Shown: positions 1 to 10,603, counted from the first letter of the stretch. The stretch: DNA of 64,000 nucleotides from Candidatus Corynebacterium faecigallinarum (GCA_019120175.1 DWVP01000004.1:124001-188000), one strand, 5' to 3'. Notes: a model not told the origin generated them from the letters alone. A program made the numbers and translations.

Positions 1-643
1 CGAGATCGCCGAGCGTCTCGGCCTGATCAAGGAAGGCGACTGGGCCTTCACCTGGGTCGTCGACGCTCCGCTGTTCGAGCCTGCCGCCGACGCCACCGCC
101 TCCGGCGACGTGGCGCTGGGCAACTCGGCCTGGACCGCCGTGCACCACGCCTTCACCTCCCCGAAGCCGGAGTGGATCGACAGCTTCGACGAGAACCCGG
201 GCGAGGCCACCGCCTACGCCTACGACATCGTCTGCAACGGCAACGAGATCGGCGGCGGCTCCATCCGTATCCACCGCCGCGACATCCAGGAGCGGGTTTT
301 CGCGGTCATGGGTATCTCCGAGGAGGAGGCCCGTGAGAAGTTCGGCTTCCTGTTGGACGCCTTCGCCTTCGGCGCCCCGCCGCACGGCGGCATCGCCTTC
401 GGTTGGGACCGTATCGTCTCGCTGCTGGGAGGCTACGAGTCTATCCGCGACGTCATCGCCTTCCCGAAGTCCGGCGGCGGAGTCGATCCCCTGACCGACG
501 CCCCGGGTGAGATCACCGCCCAGCAACGTAAGGAGTCGGGCATCGACGTCAAGCCGAAGAAGAAGGCGCCCCAGCAGGCACAGCAGACGCAGCAGGCTGA
601 GCAGGCTGAGCAGACTCAGCAGGCTCATCAGGCTGAGGCCTGA
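1..643 (+). CDS. aspS: Aspartate--tRNA ligase, C-terminal part (5' end outside window)
   Basis: Class II aspartyl-tRNA synthetase, which charges tRNA-Asp in the cytoplasm. Only the last ~213 codons are present; the frame is open from base 2. Visible family signatures are the end of the catalytic domain, including GGGSIRIH and the motif 3 stretch [15 protein letters not shown] with its ATP-contacting arginine, followed by the usual [10 protein letters not shown] segment. The protein ends in a Gln/Ala-rich low-complexity tail after [10 protein letters not shown], built from tandem copies of a CAG-rich unit; this is not part of the catalytic fold. The phosphotransferase gene starts 22 bp downstream. 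Identity is secure; the tail's role is unknown. Confidence 0.95.
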   Translation, partial: EIAERLGLIKEGDWAFTWVVDAPLFEPAADATASGDVALGNSAWTAVHHAFTSPKPEWIDSFDENPGEATAYAYDIVCNGNEIGGGSIRIHRRDIQERVFAVMGISEEEAREKFGFLLDAFAFGAPPHGGIAFGWDRIVSLLGGYESIRDVIAFPKSGGGVDPLTDAPGEITAQQRKESGIDVKPKKKAPQQAQQTQQAEQAEQTQQAHQAEA

Positions 644-665
644 CAACACCCCCACGAGGGAGGAC

Positions 666-1865
666 ATGGACGTGCTCAACATCGATTCTGCGCTGGAGAG
701 CGCCACGCATCTGCTGGCGAACCGATTCGGCGGAACCCCCGAGCTGACCCACCCCGAGGATCTCGGCGGCAGCGGGGATTCGCTGGTGATCCGTGTGCGG
801 GTCACCCCGAACCCGTTCCTGCAGGAACGCACCGTGGTGATCAAGCAGCTGCCCCCGGTGGCTGAGGACGCCGACAGCTCCGAGGCGACCGCCGCGCTGA
901 TCCGTGAGGTGGTGGCCTACCAGTACACCAACACGCTGGCTGAGGGGCACCGCCCCGGTCCGCAGTTGCTGGCCCACGACATCGACGGCCGACTCATGGT
1001 GCTCTCCGATGCGGGTGACGGTCGTAGTTACGCCGACATCCTGGCCTCCGACGACGAGGACGAGCGGTCCTCCGCTCTGCGCAAGCTCGGTCGAGCACTG
1101 GGTCGGATGCATGTGGCGACCGCCGACGGGCATGATGCCTTCGACACCCTGAACCGTCGGCTGTATTCCCGGCACGGTCTGCCTGCCGAGCAGACCGGCG
1201 ACCGGGACGTCAACGTCCCAGCCTTGATCGAACAGGGTCTCGACCTGCTGGCCCACAGCGGTGTCGAGGTGGACGAGACGGTGCGTGAGTTTGCCGCCGA
1301 GGCCGGCAACCGGCAGCACCGGTCACGGCTGCAGGCGTTCACGCCTTTCGACCTGACCCCGGACAACATCATGCTCTCCGACTCGGTGGTCTTCCTGGAC
1401 TACGAATGGGCCGGTTTCCGCGATGTGGTTTCCGACGTGTCCTGCGTGCTGGCAGGTTTCCCGCATGACACCACGACGCCGCTGATGGAGCCCCTGGAAC
1501 TGCGCGAGTTCGTGGAGTCCTGGAGTTCCGAGGTCGCGTCCGTCTGGCCGGCGGTGCGCGAGGAAGGTCGCCTGGAGCGGGCGCTGATGGCCTCGCTCAT
1601 CGGCTGGGCGTTGATGAGTCTGTCGTTGCTGTACCACGGCACCCTCGCCGTCATCGATGTGGAGGGTTCAGCCGCTGACCGGGCCCGGCGCCTCGACCGG
1701 ATGCCCCGCGAGCACCTGGCCGACCTGGCCACCACCGTCGAAGCGATCCGTCGTTTCGCCGTGCAGCATGTCGAGGTCGACGACCGCTTCCCGAAGGTCG
1801 AGTCTTTCGCCGGCGAGCTGCTGTCGATCCTGGGAAAACTCGGGGCATACCCGCAGACCTGGTAG
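666..1865 (+). CDS. Aminoglycoside phosphotransferase-like (protein-kinase-fold) protein
   Basis: About 399 aa. ATG 666 is chosen because GGGAGG lies 4 nt upstream and the frame further upstream lies in aspS. The N-terminal lobe has a nucleotide-binding-type strand with a lysine (TVVIKQLPP), and the C-terminal lobe has FDLTPDNIML (Asp229, Asn234) and the metal-binding FLDYEWAG (Asp245), the layout of APH/choline-kinase-like enzymes. The usual histidine before the catalytic Asp (HxD) is replaced by Pro-Phe-Asp. Substrate is unknown; nothing nearby points to antibiotic resistance, and a conserved housekeeping phosphotransferase next to aspS and rarA is more likely. The function is inferred from fold motifs only. 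Confidence 0.75.
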   Translation: MDVLNIDSALESATHLLANRFGGTPELTHPEDLGGSGDSLVIRVRVTPNPFLQERTVVIKQLPPVAEDADSSEATAALIREVVAYQYTNTLAEGHRPGPQLLAHDIDGRLMVLSDAGDGRSYADILASDDEDERSSALRKLGRALGRMHVATADGHDAFDTLNRRLYSRHGLPAEQTGDRDVNVPALIEQGLDLLAHSGVEVDETVREFAAEAGNRQHRSRLQAFTPFDLTPDNIMLSDSVVFLDYEWAGFRDVVSDVSCVLAGFPHDTTTPLMEPLELREFVESWSSEVASVWPAVREEGRLERALMASLIGWALMSLSLLYHGTLAVIDVEGSAADRARRLDRMPREHLADLATTVEAIRRFAVQHVEVDDRFPKVESFAGELLSILGKLGAYPQTW

Positions 1866-1894
1866 CCGCATCCTGCGGGGCGACATCCCGCGGT

Positions 1895-1907
1895 TACACT
1901 GGGTGCC
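1895..1907 (+). promoter_or_regulatory. -10 hexamer for a leaderless rarA transcript
   Basis: TACACT at 1895-1900 lies 7 nt before the rarA ATG, with no Shine-Dalgarno sequence between. The spacing puts the transcription start at or next to the start codon. Confidence 0.5.
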
Positions 1908-3272
1908 ATGAGTGACGACAGCCTGTTCGAGGTGCCGGGGGAGCAGGCCGGGTCCGTCGGTAACGCGGCCGACTCCTACTTCCACCCGGGTGCCCACGCC
2001 CCGCTGGCGGTGCGGATGCGGCCGCGCACGCTGGATGAGGTGGTCGGACAGTCTCATGTGCTGGGGGAGGGCTCGCCATTGCGTCGGCTCGTGGATGGTC
2101 GGGGTGATTCCTCGGTCATTCTCTACGGCCCCCCGGGGACCGGCAAGACCACCATCGCCTCCCTGGTCGCCGGGACGTCCGGACGCCGCTTCGCCGCCCT
2201 GTCGGCGCTCAACGCCGGCGTCAAGGAGGTGCGTGCGGTCATCGACGAGGCGCGTCGCCGACTGGTGCACGGTGAGTCCACGGTGTTGTTCATCGACGAG
2301 GTGCACCGGTTCTCCAAGACGCAGCAGGACGCACTGCTCGGGGCCGTGGAGAACCGCACCGTCCTGCTGGTCGCGGCGACGACGGAGAACCCGAGTTTCT
2401 CGGTGGTTGCCCCACTGCTGTCCCGTTCGCTGCTGGTGCAGCTCACGCCGTTGGCCGATGCGGACATCTTCACCCTGCTCCGCCGGGCGGTGACCGACCC
2501 ACGTGGCTACGGCGGACGTTTCGTCCTCACCGATGAAGCCTGTGAGCTGCTCACTGCATTGTCCGCCGGTGATGCCCGACGGGCGCTGACCTACCTGGAG
2601 GCCGCGGCGGAGAGCGTGGAGTCCACCGAGTCGGAGAAGCTGACTCCCGACGACGTCCGTCGGTCCACTGACCGTGCGATCGCGCGTTACGACCGCGACG
2701 GTGACCAGCACTACGACGTGACCAGTGCCTTCATCAAGTCGATCCGGGGTTCTGACCCTGATGCCGCACTGCACTACCTGGCCCGGATGATCGACGCGGG
2801 GGAGGACCCCCGGTTCATCGCCCGGCGGCTGGTGGTCCACGCCTCCGAGGACATCGGGCTGGCGGACCCCTCCGCACTGCAGGCCGCTGTGGCGGCACAC
2901 CAGGCCGTGAGCTTCATCGGCATGCCCGAGGGGCGAATTCCGCTTGCGCAGGCGACGGTGCACCTGGCGACGGCAGCGAAGTCGAATGCCGTGATCGCCG
3001 GGATCGACGCCGCGCTGGCCGATGTCCGTCAGGGCAAGGGGTCGGTGGTTCCGGCCCACCTGCGCGACGGTCACTACTCCGGGGCCGAAGCCATGGGTAA
3101 TGCGGTGGGGTACCGCTATCCGCACGACGATCCGCGCGGGGTTCTGCGACAGGACTACCTGCCGGAGGACCTCGTCGACGCCCGTTACTACCGGCCCACC
3201 GACCACGGTCGGGAGAACGCTCTGGGCCAGCGGGTGGAGACCCTTCGCGGCATCGTCCGGGGAAGCGGGTAG
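1908..3272 (+). CDS. rarA: Replication-associated recombination protein A (AAA+ ATPase)
   Basis: RarA/MgsA family AAA+ ATPase (454 aa), related to clamp-loader subunits and eukaryotic WRNIP1, acting at stalled replication forks. Walker A GPPGTGKT at residues 74-81, Walker B with DEVH at 130-133, and a sensor-1-like TTENPSF follow in order. The C-terminal half carries the family's helical oligomerisation region ([24 protein letters not shown]). The N terminus has the usual basic start [13 protein letters not shown] at about 36-48. It begins without a Shine-Dalgarno site and appears leaderless. The stop codon overlaps the putative alaS -10 hexamer. Confidence 0.95.
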   Translation: MSDDSLFEVPGEQAGSVGNAADSYFHPGAHAPLAVRMRPRTLDEVVGQSHVLGEGSPLRRLVDGRGDSSVILYGPPGTGKTTIASLVAGTSGRRFAALSALNAGVKEVRAVIDEARRRLVHGESTVLFIDEVHRFSKTQQDALLGAVENRTVLLVAATTENPSFSVVAPLLSRSLLVQLTPLADADIFTLLRRAVTDPRGYGGRFVLTDEACELLTALSAGDARRALTYLEAAAESVESTESEKLTPDDVRRSTDRAIARYDRDGDQHYDVTSAFIKSIRGSDPDAALHYLARMIDAGEDPRFIARRLVVHASEDIGLADPSALQAAVAAHQAVSFIGMPEGRIPLAQATVHLATAAKSNAVIAGIDAALADVRQGKGSVVPAHLRDGHYSGAEAMGNAVGYRYPHDDPRGVLRQDYLPEDLVDARYYRPTDHGRENALGQRVETLRGIVRGSG

Positions 3273-3275
3273 ACT
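3270..3275 (+). promoter_or_regulatory. Putative -10 element upstream of alaS
   Basis: TAGACT at 3270-3275 overlaps the rarA stop codon and is followed by an ~80 bp leader to the alaS GTG. No convincing -35 is visible, which is common in corynebacterial promoters. Confidence 0.4.
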
Positions 3276-3356
3276 GTGTCCGGTTAAGCCCGAATTGAGC
3301 CCGACAGATGTACCGGCAGAGCTACCGGCACGAGCAATGAGAAGGTCCGAAGAACT

Positions 3357-6068
3357 GTGCAGACGCATGAGATCCGTGAGAGATTCATCAACCACTTCGT
3401 GGCGCAGGGTCACACCGAGGTCCCGAGCGCCTCGCTGATCCTGGATGACCCGAACCTGCTGTTCGTCAATGCCGGCATGGTGCCCTTCAAGCCGTTCTTC
3501 CTCGGCGAGCAGACTCCGCCGTACTCCCGGGCCACCTCGATCCAGAAGTGCGTGCGCACACTGGATATCGAGGAGGTGGGCATCACCACCCGCCACAACA
3601 CCTTCTTCCAGATGGCCGGTAACTTCTCCTTCGGTGACTACTTCAAGCGCGAGGTTATCCATTTCGCCTGGTCACTGTTGACCACCCCGGTCGCCGAGGG
3701 CGGCCTGGGCATTGACCCCGGGCGGCTGTGGCCCACCGTCTTCCTCACCGACGACGAGGCTTTCGGCATCTGGCGTGACGAGATCGGTGTGCCCGCCGAG
3801 CGGATCCAGCGCCGCGACGGCGAAGACAACTACTGGGACATGGGCGTCCCGGGCCCCGGTGGCCCCTGCTCGGAGATCTTCTACGACCGCGGCCCGGAGT
3901 ACGGTGCCGACGGCGGCCCGGTGGCCGATGAGAACCGGTTCATCGAGATCTGGAACCTGGTCTTCATGCAGGACATCCGGGGCGAGCTCAGCCCGAAGCA
4001 GGGCCACGACCCGATCGGTGAGCTGCCGCAGAAGAACATCGACACCGGTATGGGCATCGAGCGTGTCGCCTGCATCCTGCAGGGTGTCGACAATGTCTAC
4101 GAGACCGACCTGCTGGCGCCGGTCATCCGCGTTGCCGAGGAGCTCACCGGTTCCCGCTACGGCGCCGCCGACGCCCCCGACACCATCGATGATGTCCGCT
4201 TCCGCGTCATCGCCGACCACGCCCGCACCGGCCTGATGCTCATCCTGGACGGTGTGACCCCGGGCAACGAGGGCCGCGGCTACATCCTGCGCCGTCTACT
4301 CCGCCGGATCATCCGTTCGGCCCGTCTGCTCGGCGCCACCGGTGCGACCATGGAACGCTTCATGGACACCGTGCGCGAGACGATGACCCCGTCCTACCCG
4401 GAGATCGCCGACAACTGGGAGCGCATCCGCGCAGTCTCCGTCGGCGAGGAGACCGCCTTCCTGAAGACCCTGGAGTCCGGCACCCACCTCTTCGAGCGTG
4501 AGGCCGCCAAGGTCAAGGCGGCCGGCGGGACGGAGCTGGGTGGCCGTGAGGCGTTCACCCTGCACGACACCCACGGTTTTCCGATCGACCTGACCGTGGA
4601 GATGGCCGCCGAGGAGGGCCTGACCGTCGATGTCGACGGTGCGGACGGCTTCACCGCCCACATGGAGCAGCAGCGTGCCCGGGCCAAGGCCGACAACCGG
4701 GCGAAGAAGCAGGTCCACGCCGATGTGTCGGTGTACCGCTCCTTCGTCGACGGTCACCCCACGGTATTCACAGGCTACGAGCACCGCGATGATGAGGGCC
4801 GCATCCTCGGCCTCGTCGTCGACGGCACCCTGGTCGACCGGGCCGCGGAAGGCGCCCACGCTGAGGTCATCCTGGACCGGACCCCGTTCTACGCCGAGTC
4901 CGGTGGACAGATGGCGGACCGCGGCACGCTCACCGGTCCTGGTGGCATGGCCACGGTGGAGGACGTCCAGAAGACCGGCCGGAAGGTCTGGCTGCACAGG
5001 GTCGTCGTCTCCGGTGGTGAGTTGGCGGTCGGCGACACCGTCGCCGCGCACGTCGACCACACCTGGCGCCACCAGGCGCGTCAGGCGCACACCGGAACCC
5101 ACCTGATCCACGCCGCACTGCGTGATGTCCTCGGGCCCACCGCGGTGCAGGCCGGTTCGTTGAACAAGCCGGGTTACCTGCGTTTCGATTTCACCTACCC
5201 CTCACAGCTCACCGGCGACCAGCTGCAGCGCATCGAGGACATCGCCAATGAGGCGGTCGACACCGACTACTCGGTCAACACCATCGAGACCAGCCTGGAG
5301 GAGGCCAAGTCGATGGGTGCGATGGCGCTCTTCGGCGAGAACTACGGCTCCCAGGTGCGCGTGGTGGAGATCGGTGGCCCGTTCTCCATGGAGCTGTGTG
5401 GTGGTATCCACGTCGACCACTCCTCCCAGATCGGCCCGGTCACCGTGCTCGGCGAGTCCTCGGTCGGTTCGGGTACCCGTCGTATCGAGGCATACACCGG
5501 CCTGGACTCCTTCCGTTACCTCGCCGGCCAGCACCGCGTCGCCGACAACCTGGCGTCCCGCCTGCGGATCCCGAACGAGCAACTGCCGGAGCGCTTCGAG
5601 CAGATGACCGAGCGACTGAACCTCGCCGAGAAGCGCATCGAACAGTTCCGCAGCGCCGAGCTGACCGCGAAGGTCGGCGACTACGTCGCCGAGTTCTACG
5701 ATGTCGACGGTGTGCGCGTCGTCGCTGCCCGGCTGCCCGACGGTGTCGCCGGCGGTGACCTGCGCACCATCGCCACTGATGCGAAGGGCCGGTTCGGCAC
5801 CGATGAGGCGCTCATCGTCTTCGCCTCGGTGGACCCGGAGTCCGGCAAGGTGCCGTTCATCGCCGCAGCCACCGACGCTGCCGTGAAGCGCGGCCTCGCC
5901 GCCGGCGACGTCGTCAAGGCGATCGGCCCGCACGTCGGCGGCCGTGGCGGCGGCAAGCCCGCCATGGCCCAGGGCTCCGGTTCGGACGTGTCCGGTGTGG
6001 ACGCCGCGATCGCCGCCGTGCGCGACTACGTCTCCTCCGTGACCTCGACCACCGGAGGCGCCCGCTGA
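3357..6068 (+). CDS. alaS: Alanine--tRNA ligase
   Basis: Full-length class II alanyl-tRNA synthetase, 903 aa from GTG 3357 ([14 protein letters not shown] is the canonical N terminus). It charges tRNA-Ala and hydrolyses mischarged Ser/Gly. The catalytic core shows [10 protein letters not shown] and the later [10 protein letters not shown]. The editing domain has the zinc-binding HxxxH (His578, His582) and CGGIHVDH (Cys681, His685). The C-terminal part ends in the DHHA1-like [15 protein letters not shown] segment. Stop and next start overlap by one base (TGATG), so alaS is probably cotranscribed with ruvX. Confidence 0.97.
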   Translation: MQTHEIRERFINHFVAQGHTEVPSASLILDDPNLLFVNAGMVPFKPFFLGEQTPPYSRATSIQKCVRTLDIEEVGITTRHNTFFQMAGNFSFGDYFKREVIHFAWSLLTTPVAEGGLGIDPGRLWPTVFLTDDEAFGIWRDEIGVPAERIQRRDGEDNYWDMGVPGPGGPCSEIFYDRGPEYGADGGPVADENRFIEIWNLVFMQDIRGELSPKQGHDPIGELPQKNIDTGMGIERVACILQGVDNVYETDLLAPVIRVAEELTGSRYGAADAPDTIDDVRFRVIADHARTGLMLILDGVTPGNEGRGYILRRLLRRIIRSARLLGATGATMERFMDTVRETMTPSYPEIADNWERIRAVSVGEETAFLKTLESGTHLFEREAAKVKAAGGTELGGREAFTLHDTHGFPIDLTVEMAAEEGLTVDVDGADGFTAHMEQQRARAKADNRAKKQVHADVSVYRSFVDGHPTVFTGYEHRDDEGRILGLVVDGTLVDRAAEGAHAEVILDRTPFYAESGGQMADRGTLTGPGGMATVEDVQKTGRKVWLHRVVVSGGELAVGDTVAAHVDHTWRHQARQAHTGTHLIHAALRDVLGPTAVQAGSLNKPGYLRFDFTYPSQLTGDQLQRIEDIANEAVDTDYSVNTIETSLEEAKSMGAMALFGENYGSQVRVVEIGGPFSMELCGGIHVDHSSQIGPVTVLGESSVGSGTRRIEAYTGLDSFRYLAGQHRVADNLASRLRIPNEQLPERFEQMTERLNLAEKRIEQFRSAELTAKVGDYVAEFYDVDGVRVVAARLPDGVAGGDLRTIATDAKGRFGTDEALIVFASVDPESGKVPFIAAATDAAVKRGLAAGDVVKAIGPHVGGRGGGKPAMAQGSGSDVSGVDAAIAAVRDYVSSVTSTTGGAR

Positions 6069-6565
6069 TGAGCGGCGGAGCTCCCCAGGCGGACCGGCCT
6101 GGTGACGACGACCCGGGCCGGGGCCGCAGGCTGGGTCTGGACGTCGGGACGGTCCGCATCGGCGTGTCGCTGTCGGATCCTGACGGCATCCTCGCCACCC
6201 CGCTGGAGACCGTCGACGCGAAGGGCGGTGACCCGGCCGCCCTGGACCGGATCGGGGTTCTCATCGAGGAGAACTTCGTGGTCGAGGTTGTCGTCGGACT
6301 GCCGGTGAGCATGCGCTCGAAACGTACCCAGAGTACCGCCCGCGCCGAGAAATATGCCTCTCATCTGCGACAACGTCTGGAGAATATTCCGGTCCGTCTG
6401 GTGGACGAGCGGATGTCAACGGTGGCGGCGACCAGTGCGATGCACGCCTCGGGTGTCAGCGAGAAGAAGGGCCGGTCGCGGATCGACCAGGCCGCCGCAG
6501 TGCATATCCTGCAGGGCTGGCTGGATGCCCGGCGGTCCCGGGATTCGACTTTTCCGGGTGTCTGA
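6068..6565 (+). CDS. ruvX: Putative pre-16S rRNA nuclease / Holliday-junction resolvase-like protein
   Basis: YqgF/RuvX family protein (165 aa) with an RNase H-like fold. Known members mature the 16S rRNA 5' end or act on branched DNA. The first catalytic Asp sits in GLDVGTVRIGVSLSD (Asp25), and the later acidic motifs VDERMSTV and RIDQAAAVHILQ are present. It starts at ATG 6068, overlapping the alaS stop, so translation is coupled. The alaS-ruvX-mltG order is a common actinobacterial arrangement. About 16 residues of N-terminal extension rich in Gly/Asp/Pro precede the fold. Confidence 0.93.
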   Translation: MSGGAPQADRPGDDDPGRGRRLGLDVGTVRIGVSLSDPDGILATPLETVDAKGGDPAALDRIGVLIEENFVVEVVVGLPVSMRSKRTQSTARAEKYASHLRQRLENIPVRLVDERMSTVAATSAMHASGVSEKKGRSRIDQAAAVHILQGWLDARRSRDSTFPGV

Positions 6566-6714
6566 TCCCGGTGGCCAGCCCCGGCATGTAAGAATGTCAG
6601 TCACTGACGTGCTGATACCCTCATCCGGACCCTGAAACCCCGGTGCGCCCGATGCACCCGGAGTACCCCGTGTACCCGGTGGTGTCGGGGACCACGGAGA
6701 ATACGGAGACTACC

Positions 6715-7899
6715 TTGCCTCGAAAATCCATCAGTCAGCCTCGCTACCGGCGTCGACGCCAGTGGTCGATGGCGATCAGTCTTGGACTGGTGCTGCTCCT
6801 GGTGTTCGTCGTCGCCTATGTCTACTACCAGCGCGAGGTGGTCGGCACCCGCGACTACGAGGGGCAGGGCAATGGCAATGTCGTGCTGGTTCGTGTGAGC
6901 GAGGGCGACACGGTCTCCGGGTTGATCCCCCAGCTGCTGGAGGACGGCGTGGTCGGATCCCGCTCGGCGATGCTCTCTGCCGCCGAGAACGCCGAGCAGA
7001 CCGGCGAGAGGCGTGGTCTCGAGGCCGGCTACTACGCCCTGCAGGAGGAGATGTCGGCGGAGAACGCGATGGCGGCATTGACTGACGATGAACGACGGCT
7101 GGGCGTGGTGGACATCCCGACCGGGTCCACCCTCGAGGACGTGACCGTGGTCGGTGGTGACACCCGCGCCGGTATCTTCACCTCCATCGCCAACAACTCC
7201 TGCCGTGAGGGGTTGACCGACGGGCTCGAGGACTGTGTGAGTGTGGAGGAACTGCGCGAGTCGATCGTCTCGTCCAGCGCCGCTGAACTCGGCGTGCCCG
7301 AGTGGGCCACCGAGGCCGTCGATGCCCGCCCGGATGATCCCCGCCGGATCGAGGGGCTCATCGCCCCCGGTGTTCACCTGTTCGACCCGACATCCTCGGC
7401 GTCGGAGATCGTCAACAGTCTGCTGACGAACTCCGCGGAGATCTATGAGGGCACCGGCCTGTTGGAGGCTCAGGACTCCGTGGGACTCTCGGCCTACGAG
7501 ATCATCACGGCCGCCTCCCTGGTGGAGCGGGAGGCCCCGGACGGGGACTTCGACAAGGTCGCCCGTGTGATCATGAACCGTCTGGACATCGACCAGCGCC
7601 TGGAGTTCGATTCCACGGTCAACTACGACGTCTCCGCCCAGGAGGTCGCCACCACCGACGCCGACCGTGCCCGGAGAACCCCGTGGAACACGTACGCGAA
7701 GAACGGGCTGCCGGACACCCCGATCGCCTCGCCGGGTGTCACTGCCCTGCAGGCGGTGGAGCACCCGGCCGAGGGCGACTGGCTGTACTTCGTCACCGTG
7801 GATCTGGACGGACGTACCGTGTTCAACCGTGATTTCAAGGACCATGAGGACGCCATCGAGGAGTCCCGTCGCAACGGTGTGCTGGACAGTGCCCGATGA
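6715..7899 (+). CDS. mltG: Endolytic murein transglycosylase MltG (YceG-like)
   Basis: Membrane-anchored lytic transglycosylase that cleaves nascent glycan strands during peptidoglycan synthesis. From TTG 6715 it has 394 aa: a short Arg-rich cytoplasmic segment, one transmembrane helix (AISLGLVLLLVFVVAYVYY), a LysM-like region (RVSEGDTVSGLIPQLL) and the YceG catalytic domain with the catalytic glutamate in AASLVEREAP and the family end motif GVTALQAVEHP. TTG 6715 is preferred because GGAG at 6705-6708 is 6 nt upstream; a GTG at 6643 in the same frame would add 24 Pro/Tyr-rich residues and cannot be excluded. It overlaps aroE by 4 bp. Confidence 0.9.
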   Translation: MPRKSISQPRYRRRRQWSMAISLGLVLLLVFVVAYVYYQREVVGTRDYEGQGNGNVVLVRVSEGDTVSGLIPQLLEDGVVGSRSAMLSAAENAEQTGERRGLEAGYYALQEEMSAENAMAALTDDERRLGVVDIPTGSTLEDVTVVGGDTRAGIFTSIANNSCREGLTDGLEDCVSVEELRESIVSSSAAELGVPEWATEAVDARPDDPRRIEGLIAPGVHLFDPTSSASEIVNSLLTNSAEIYEGTGLLEAQDSVGLSAYEIITAASLVEREAPDGDFDKVARVIMNRLDIDQRLEFDSTVNYDVSAQEVATTDADRARRTPWNTYAKNGLPDTPIASPGVTALQAVEHPAEGDWLYFVTVDLDGRTVFNRDFKDHEDAIEESRRNGVLDSAR

Positions 7900-8825
7900 G
7901 TGCGGAGGCTTCCCCTGTGAACGAGACCTCCGGCGTGTCCGGCGTCCTTGACGTCGACGGGTTCCTTGCATTGGCCGCGGACACCGAGGGGCCGGTCTGT
8001 GCGGTGCTGGGGAGGCCCGTCCAGCATTCCCTGTCCCCGGTGATCCACCAGGGAAGTGCCGGGGCACTCGGGGTTGACCCTTTCACCTATGTGCGGGTGG
8101 AGGCCGGCGAGCCCCGTGAGGTGCGACGCCTGCTGGCCAAGGCGCCGGACTCGGTCGCCGGATTCTCGGTGACCATGCCGGGCAAGTCTGCGGCGCACGA
8201 CCTGGCTGACGAGATCACGGACCGGGCGCAGCGGATCGGCAGCGCCAATACGCTGGTGCCGCTGGGGCAGGGCCGCTGGCGGGCCGACAACACCGATGTC
8301 GACGGGGTATCGACCTGCCTGGCCCACGTCGCCCCCGGGGGACTCTCCGGCGGACACGGGGTGGTCGTGGGCAACGGTGGGACGGCACGTCCTGCTGTCG
8401 CGGCGATGGCCGCCGCCGGTATCGGCTCGGTGACGGTGCTGGCCCGTTCCGAACGGGCGTTGAACCTGCAGTCACTGGTCGAGTCCTACGGTATGACCTT
8501 CGACTGGGCCAGGTTGGACGATCCGACGGTCACCATGGTGTGTGCCGCCGCGGACGTGCTGGTCTCCACGGTGCCGGCGCAGGGGGTGGACCGGGAGTCC
8601 GGTCTGGCCGACGCCGTCGCCAGGGCTGCGGCGGTCGTCGACGTCATCTATGATCCGTACCCCACCGACGTACTGTCGGCGGCCCGGGAGGCCGGACGGC
8701 CCGTCGCCGACGGTCTGCTGATGCTCGCCGGTCAGGGCGCCGAGCAGTTCGAAGCGTTCACCGGGGTGCGACCCGTGGTGACGGACATGTACCGCCTGCT
8801 GCTCGCTCATCGCGGTCTGGAGTAG
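7896..8825 (+). CDS. aroE: Shikimate dehydrogenase
   Basis: NADP-dependent reduction of 3-dehydroshikimate to shikimate. 309 aa; ATGA overlap with mltG sets the start. Substrate-binding domain motifs are LGRPVQHSLSPVIHQ and VTMPGKSAAHDLADEI with the catalytic lysine, then GSANTLV and ADNTDVDG. The Rossmann part has VVVGNGGTARPA followed by VLARSE. An ~20-residue N-terminal extension precedes the domain. It is the first of the aro genes here, with aroC, aroKB and aroQ downstream after the prepilin peptidase gene. Confidence 0.94.
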   Translation: MSAEASPVNETSGVSGVLDVDGFLALAADTEGPVCAVLGRPVQHSLSPVIHQGSAGALGVDPFTYVRVEAGEPREVRRLLAKAPDSVAGFSVTMPGKSAAHDLADEITDRAQRIGSANTLVPLGQGRWRADNTDVDGVSTCLAHVAPGGLSGGHGVVVGNGGTARPAVAAMAAAGIGSVTVLARSERALNLQSLVESYGMTFDWARLDDPTVTMVCAAADVLVSTVPAQGVDRESGLADAVARAAAVVDVIYDPYPTDVLSAAREAGRPVADGLLMLAGQGAEQFEAFTGVRPVVTDMYRLLLAHRGLE

Positions 8826-8870
8826 CTGGGGTACAGGGACACAGGGGCACACAGGGGAACGGGGGACGGT

Positions 8871-9344
8871 ATGACGGGGTCGGGGACAGGGCTACTGCTG
8901 TGGTTGTTCCTGTGGGGTGGGCTGGGGGTGTGGACGGTGGCCCTGGTGGTCACCGACCTGCGTTCCCGTCGGCTCCCTGATGTTCTGACGGTGCCGGCGG
9001 CCGTGTTCGCCGCGGTGTGGGCGGTGGTGACCGGAGTGCCGGTGGCCGTGCTCGGCGGCGTCGGCTGGTTTCTGCTGTCCGTGCTGCCGGGCCTGTTGTC
9101 GCGCCGGTTGGCTGCCGGGGGAGGGGACGCGAAGCTCGCCCTGTCCCTGGGCACCGTCGCCGCGGGCGTGGGTGGGGTGTTCGGCTGGTTGCTGGTCGTC
9201 GGGGCGGCGTCGGCGGTGACCGTGCTTCTGGTGCTGGTCCCGGCGGTGCGTTCGGGTGGGGAGGGGCTGCCGCACGGGCCGGGGATGTTGCTGGCGACCT
9301 GGGCTCTGGTCGTGATCACGATCACAAACGCCGGGGGGTGGTGA
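8871..9344 (+). CDS. A24 family prepilin peptidase (short form)
   Basis: Small polytopic membrane protein, 157 aa, with about five to six hydrophobic segments. It carries both aspartates expected of GxGD proteases: Asp29 in [11 protein letters not shown] and Asp86 in the GGGDAKL motif. There is no N-terminal methylase domain, so it would cleave prepilin-like (class III) signals without methylating them, as in Flp/Tad-type systems. It sits between aroE and aroC with 45 and 32 bp gaps, and no pilin or secretion ATPase is nearby, so its substrates are unlinked. The family call is good; substrate is unknown. Confidence 0.82.
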   Translation: MTGSGTGLLLWLFLWGGLGVWTVALVVTDLRSRRLPDVLTVPAAVFAAVWAVVTGVPVAVLGGVGWFLLSVLPGLLSRRLAAGGGDAKLALSLGTVAAGVGGVFGWLLVVGAASAVTVLLVLVPAVRSGGEGLPHGPGMLLATWALVVITITNAGGW

Positions 9345-9376
9345 CCTGTGTGGTGCGCACATGGAACAATGGGGCC

Positions 9377-10603
9377 ATGCTTCGATGGACGACTGCCGGG
9401 GAATCGCACGGCCAGGCCCTTGTTTCCGTGATCGAGGACATTCCGGCGGGGGTCTCCGTGACCCGCGCCGAGGTGTCCCGACAGCTCGCTCGACGGCGCC
9501 TCGGCTACGGCCGCGGCGCCCGCATGAAGTTCGAGGCCGATGAGGTGACCTTCCTCGGCGGTGTCCGTCACGGGAAGACCTTGGGCTCGCCGGTGGCGGT
9601 GATGATCGGCAACACCGAGTGGCCGAAGTGGACCACCATCATGTCCGCCGACCCGGTGGACCTGGAGGATGAGACGGTCGCCAAGGAGATGAACTCCGGT
9701 CGCGGTGCCCGCCTGACCCGGCCCCGTCCCGGCCACGCCGACTTCTCCGGCATGGTGAAGTACGGCCACGACGAGGCGCGTCCGATCCTGGAGCGTTCCA
9801 GCGCCAGGGAGACCGCCGCCCGTGTCGCCGCCGGCACCTTCGCTCGCGGCCTGCTGCGGGAGGTCACCGGTGCCGAGGTCGCCAGCCACGTGCTGTCGAT
9901 CGGACCGTCCGACACCTATCGGGGACCGGCGCCGACCGCCGCGGACCTGGACGCCGTGGACGCCTCCCCGGTGCGTGCTTTCACCGTGCACGGTGATGCG
10001 CACGAGAAGTCGATGATCGAACAGATCGAGGCCGCCCGGAAGTCCGGCGACACCCTCGGCGGAGTCGTCGAGGTCGTCGTCTCCGGCCTGCCCGTCGGAC
10101 TCGGCACCCACACCACCTGGGACGGGCGACTGGACGCCCAGCTCGCTCAGGCACTGATGAGTATCCAGGCGATCAAGGGTGTCGAGATCGGTGACGGCTT
10201 CGAGGAGGCCCGCCGGCGCGGCTCCGAGGCGCACGACGAGATCGACCGCATCGACGGTGCGTCCGGCGTCGCCCGTCGCACCAACCGGGCAGGCGGTGTC
10301 GAGGGCGGCATGACCAACGGTGAGCAGCTGAGGGTACGTGCCGCGATGAAGCCGATCTCCACGGTGCCGCGTGCGCTGGCCACCGTCGACATGGACGACG
10401 GCCAGGCTGCCACCGGCATCCACCAGCGTTCCGACGTCTGCGCCGTGCCGGCCGCCGGTGTCGTCGCCGAGTCGATGGTCGCCCTGATCCTGGCCCGTGC
10501 GGTGCTGGAGAAGTTCGGTGGTGACAGCATCGCCGAGACCCGCCGGAACTACGAGGCCTACCTCGACGACGTGAAGCAGCGTCTGACCTGGGGAGTGGAG
10601 TAG
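9377..10603 (+). CDS. aroC: Chorismate synthase
   Basis: FMN-dependent conversion of EPSP to chorismate, the last shikimate-pathway step. From ATG 9377, 408 aa beginning [16 protein letters not shown], the standard N terminus. Signatures are [15 protein letters not shown], the [12 protein letters not shown](D)E stretch, GGMTNGEQL and [13 protein letters not shown]. An in-frame upstream GTG (9017) is rejected because it would run through the prepilin peptidase gene in another frame. AACAAT at 9365-9370 is a weak -10 six nt before the ATG. The aroKB start follows directly after the stop codon. Confidence 0.96.
   Translation: MLRWTTAGESHGQALVSVIEDIPAGVSVTRAEVSRQLARRRLGYGRGARMKFEADEVTFLGGVRHGKTLGSPVAVMIGNTEWPKWTTIMSADPVDLEDETVAKEMNSGRGARLTRPRPGHADFSGMVKYGHDEARPILERSSARETAARVAAGTFARGLLREVTGAEVASHVLSIGPSDTYRGPAPTAADLDAVDASPVRAFTVHGDAHEKSMIEQIEAARKSGDTLGGVVEVVVSGLPVGLGTHTTWDGRLDAQLAQALMSIQAIKGVEIGDGFEEARRRGSEAHDEIDRIDGASGVARRTNRAGGVEGGMTNGEQLRVRAAMKPISTVPRALATVDMDDGQAATGIHQRSDVCAVPAAGVVAESMVALILARAVLEKFGGDSIAETRRNYEAYLDDVKQRLTWGVE

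Noticed and set aside
1668..3662. Long minus-strand open frame opposite rarA
   Set aside because: Shadow of rarA and its neighbours; no recognisable domain in the translation.
9365..9376. AACAAT as a leaderless promoter of aroC
   Set aside because: Poor match to TAnnnT and only 6 nt from the ATG; not counted with the other leaderless candidates. The similar CACAAT before ppc is treated the same way.
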